From DATAVB01 sp040414495 (GTDB lineage Bacteria; Actinomycetota; Actinomycetes; Mycobacteriales; QHCD01): 5,699 nucleotides of DNA. Position numbers and translations under genes: made by a program. The stretch is taken from NCBI GenBank assembly GCA_040414495.1, contig JBEDUI010000225.1, positions 1 to 5,699 on the forward strand. The letters run 5' to 3'. The notes under the pieces were generated by a model. It was not told the origin of the DNA. It made no database searches and worked only from the letters and a program-made list of their open reading frames with translations. Shown here in pieces: positions 5,628 to 5,699 of the stretch. The stretch's first letter is position 1. Every line of letters begins with the position of its first letter.

Positions 5628-5699
5628 GGCGTGTCTCTCAAATCCTCGGCCTGCTGCGCGGCGCCCAGACGACGACCGGCGGCGTTGTCGTCGTCGCCG
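5624..5699 (-). CDS. Possible 3' end of a convergent minus-strand gene or insertion-sequence terminus
   Basis: The minus strand is open from the window edge (base 5698) to a TAG at 5626-5624, giving 24 residues that end in QQAEDLRDTP. The stop shares the palindrome CTAG (5624-5627) with the plus-strand lactonase stop, so the two genes would converge with overlapping stops. The sequence just inside, starting gggcgtgtctctc (5628), has the look of an insertion-sequence terminal repeat of the IS5 type, where transposase genes can end inside the terminal repeat and CTAG-like targets are known. That is recollection plus inference. A 76-base open frame in GC-rich DNA can also be chance. Confidence 0.3.
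   Translation of the reverse strand, partial: GDDDNAAGRRLGAAQQAEDLRDTP

Noticed and set aside
1340..5640. Shared tgtctct/gagaca words in the hairpin (1340-1374) and near 5632 as ends of one mobile element
   Set aside because: The match is only about seven bases and the intervening DNA is ordinary metabolic genes with no transposase.

Overview
The base composition is strongly G+C-rich, third codon positions are nearly all G or C, and GTG starts are common. Together with the protein families seen, this points to a high-GC actinobacterium (Actinomycetota); I cannot name a genus from the sequence. The window holds one truncated gene, four complete genes and possibly the tail of another.

Left part (1-1323, + strand): the 3' two thirds of an ornithine aminotransferase gene (rocD), which enters from outside the window and ends at 880. 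After a 98-bp gap comes a 114-codon gene for an unrecognised small protein with an acidic N-terminus, a Cys/His core and an Arg-rich tail. A convergent intergenic region (1324-1491) follows, with a perfect 15-bp-stem hairpin and a 28-bp tandem duplication that includes the stop codon of the next gene.

Central and right part (1492-5627): a sugar-oxidation locus. On the minus strand, a 704-residue GMC-type flavin dehydrogenase is followed 11 nt downstream by a PfkB-family (fructokinase/ribokinase-like) sugar kinase. The dehydrogenase has a gluconate-2-dehydrogenase subunit 3-like domain fused to its N-terminus. Divergent from this pair, across a 171-bp shared promoter region, is an SMP-30/gluconolactonase family lactonase on the plus strand. 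The simplest reading is that the dehydrogenase oxidises a sugar or polyol, the lactonase opens a lactone product, and the kinase phosphorylates a sugar or sugar derivative for central metabolism. The substrate is not visible in the sequence, and an imperfect dyad in the shared promoter suggests joint control.

Far right (5624-5699): immediately after the lactonase stop, in a CTAG palindrome, an open minus-strand frame ends. It could be the 3' end of a convergent gene or the terminus of an insertion sequence; the window stops before this can be decided. I see no rRNA, tRNA, CRISPR array or complete mobile element.
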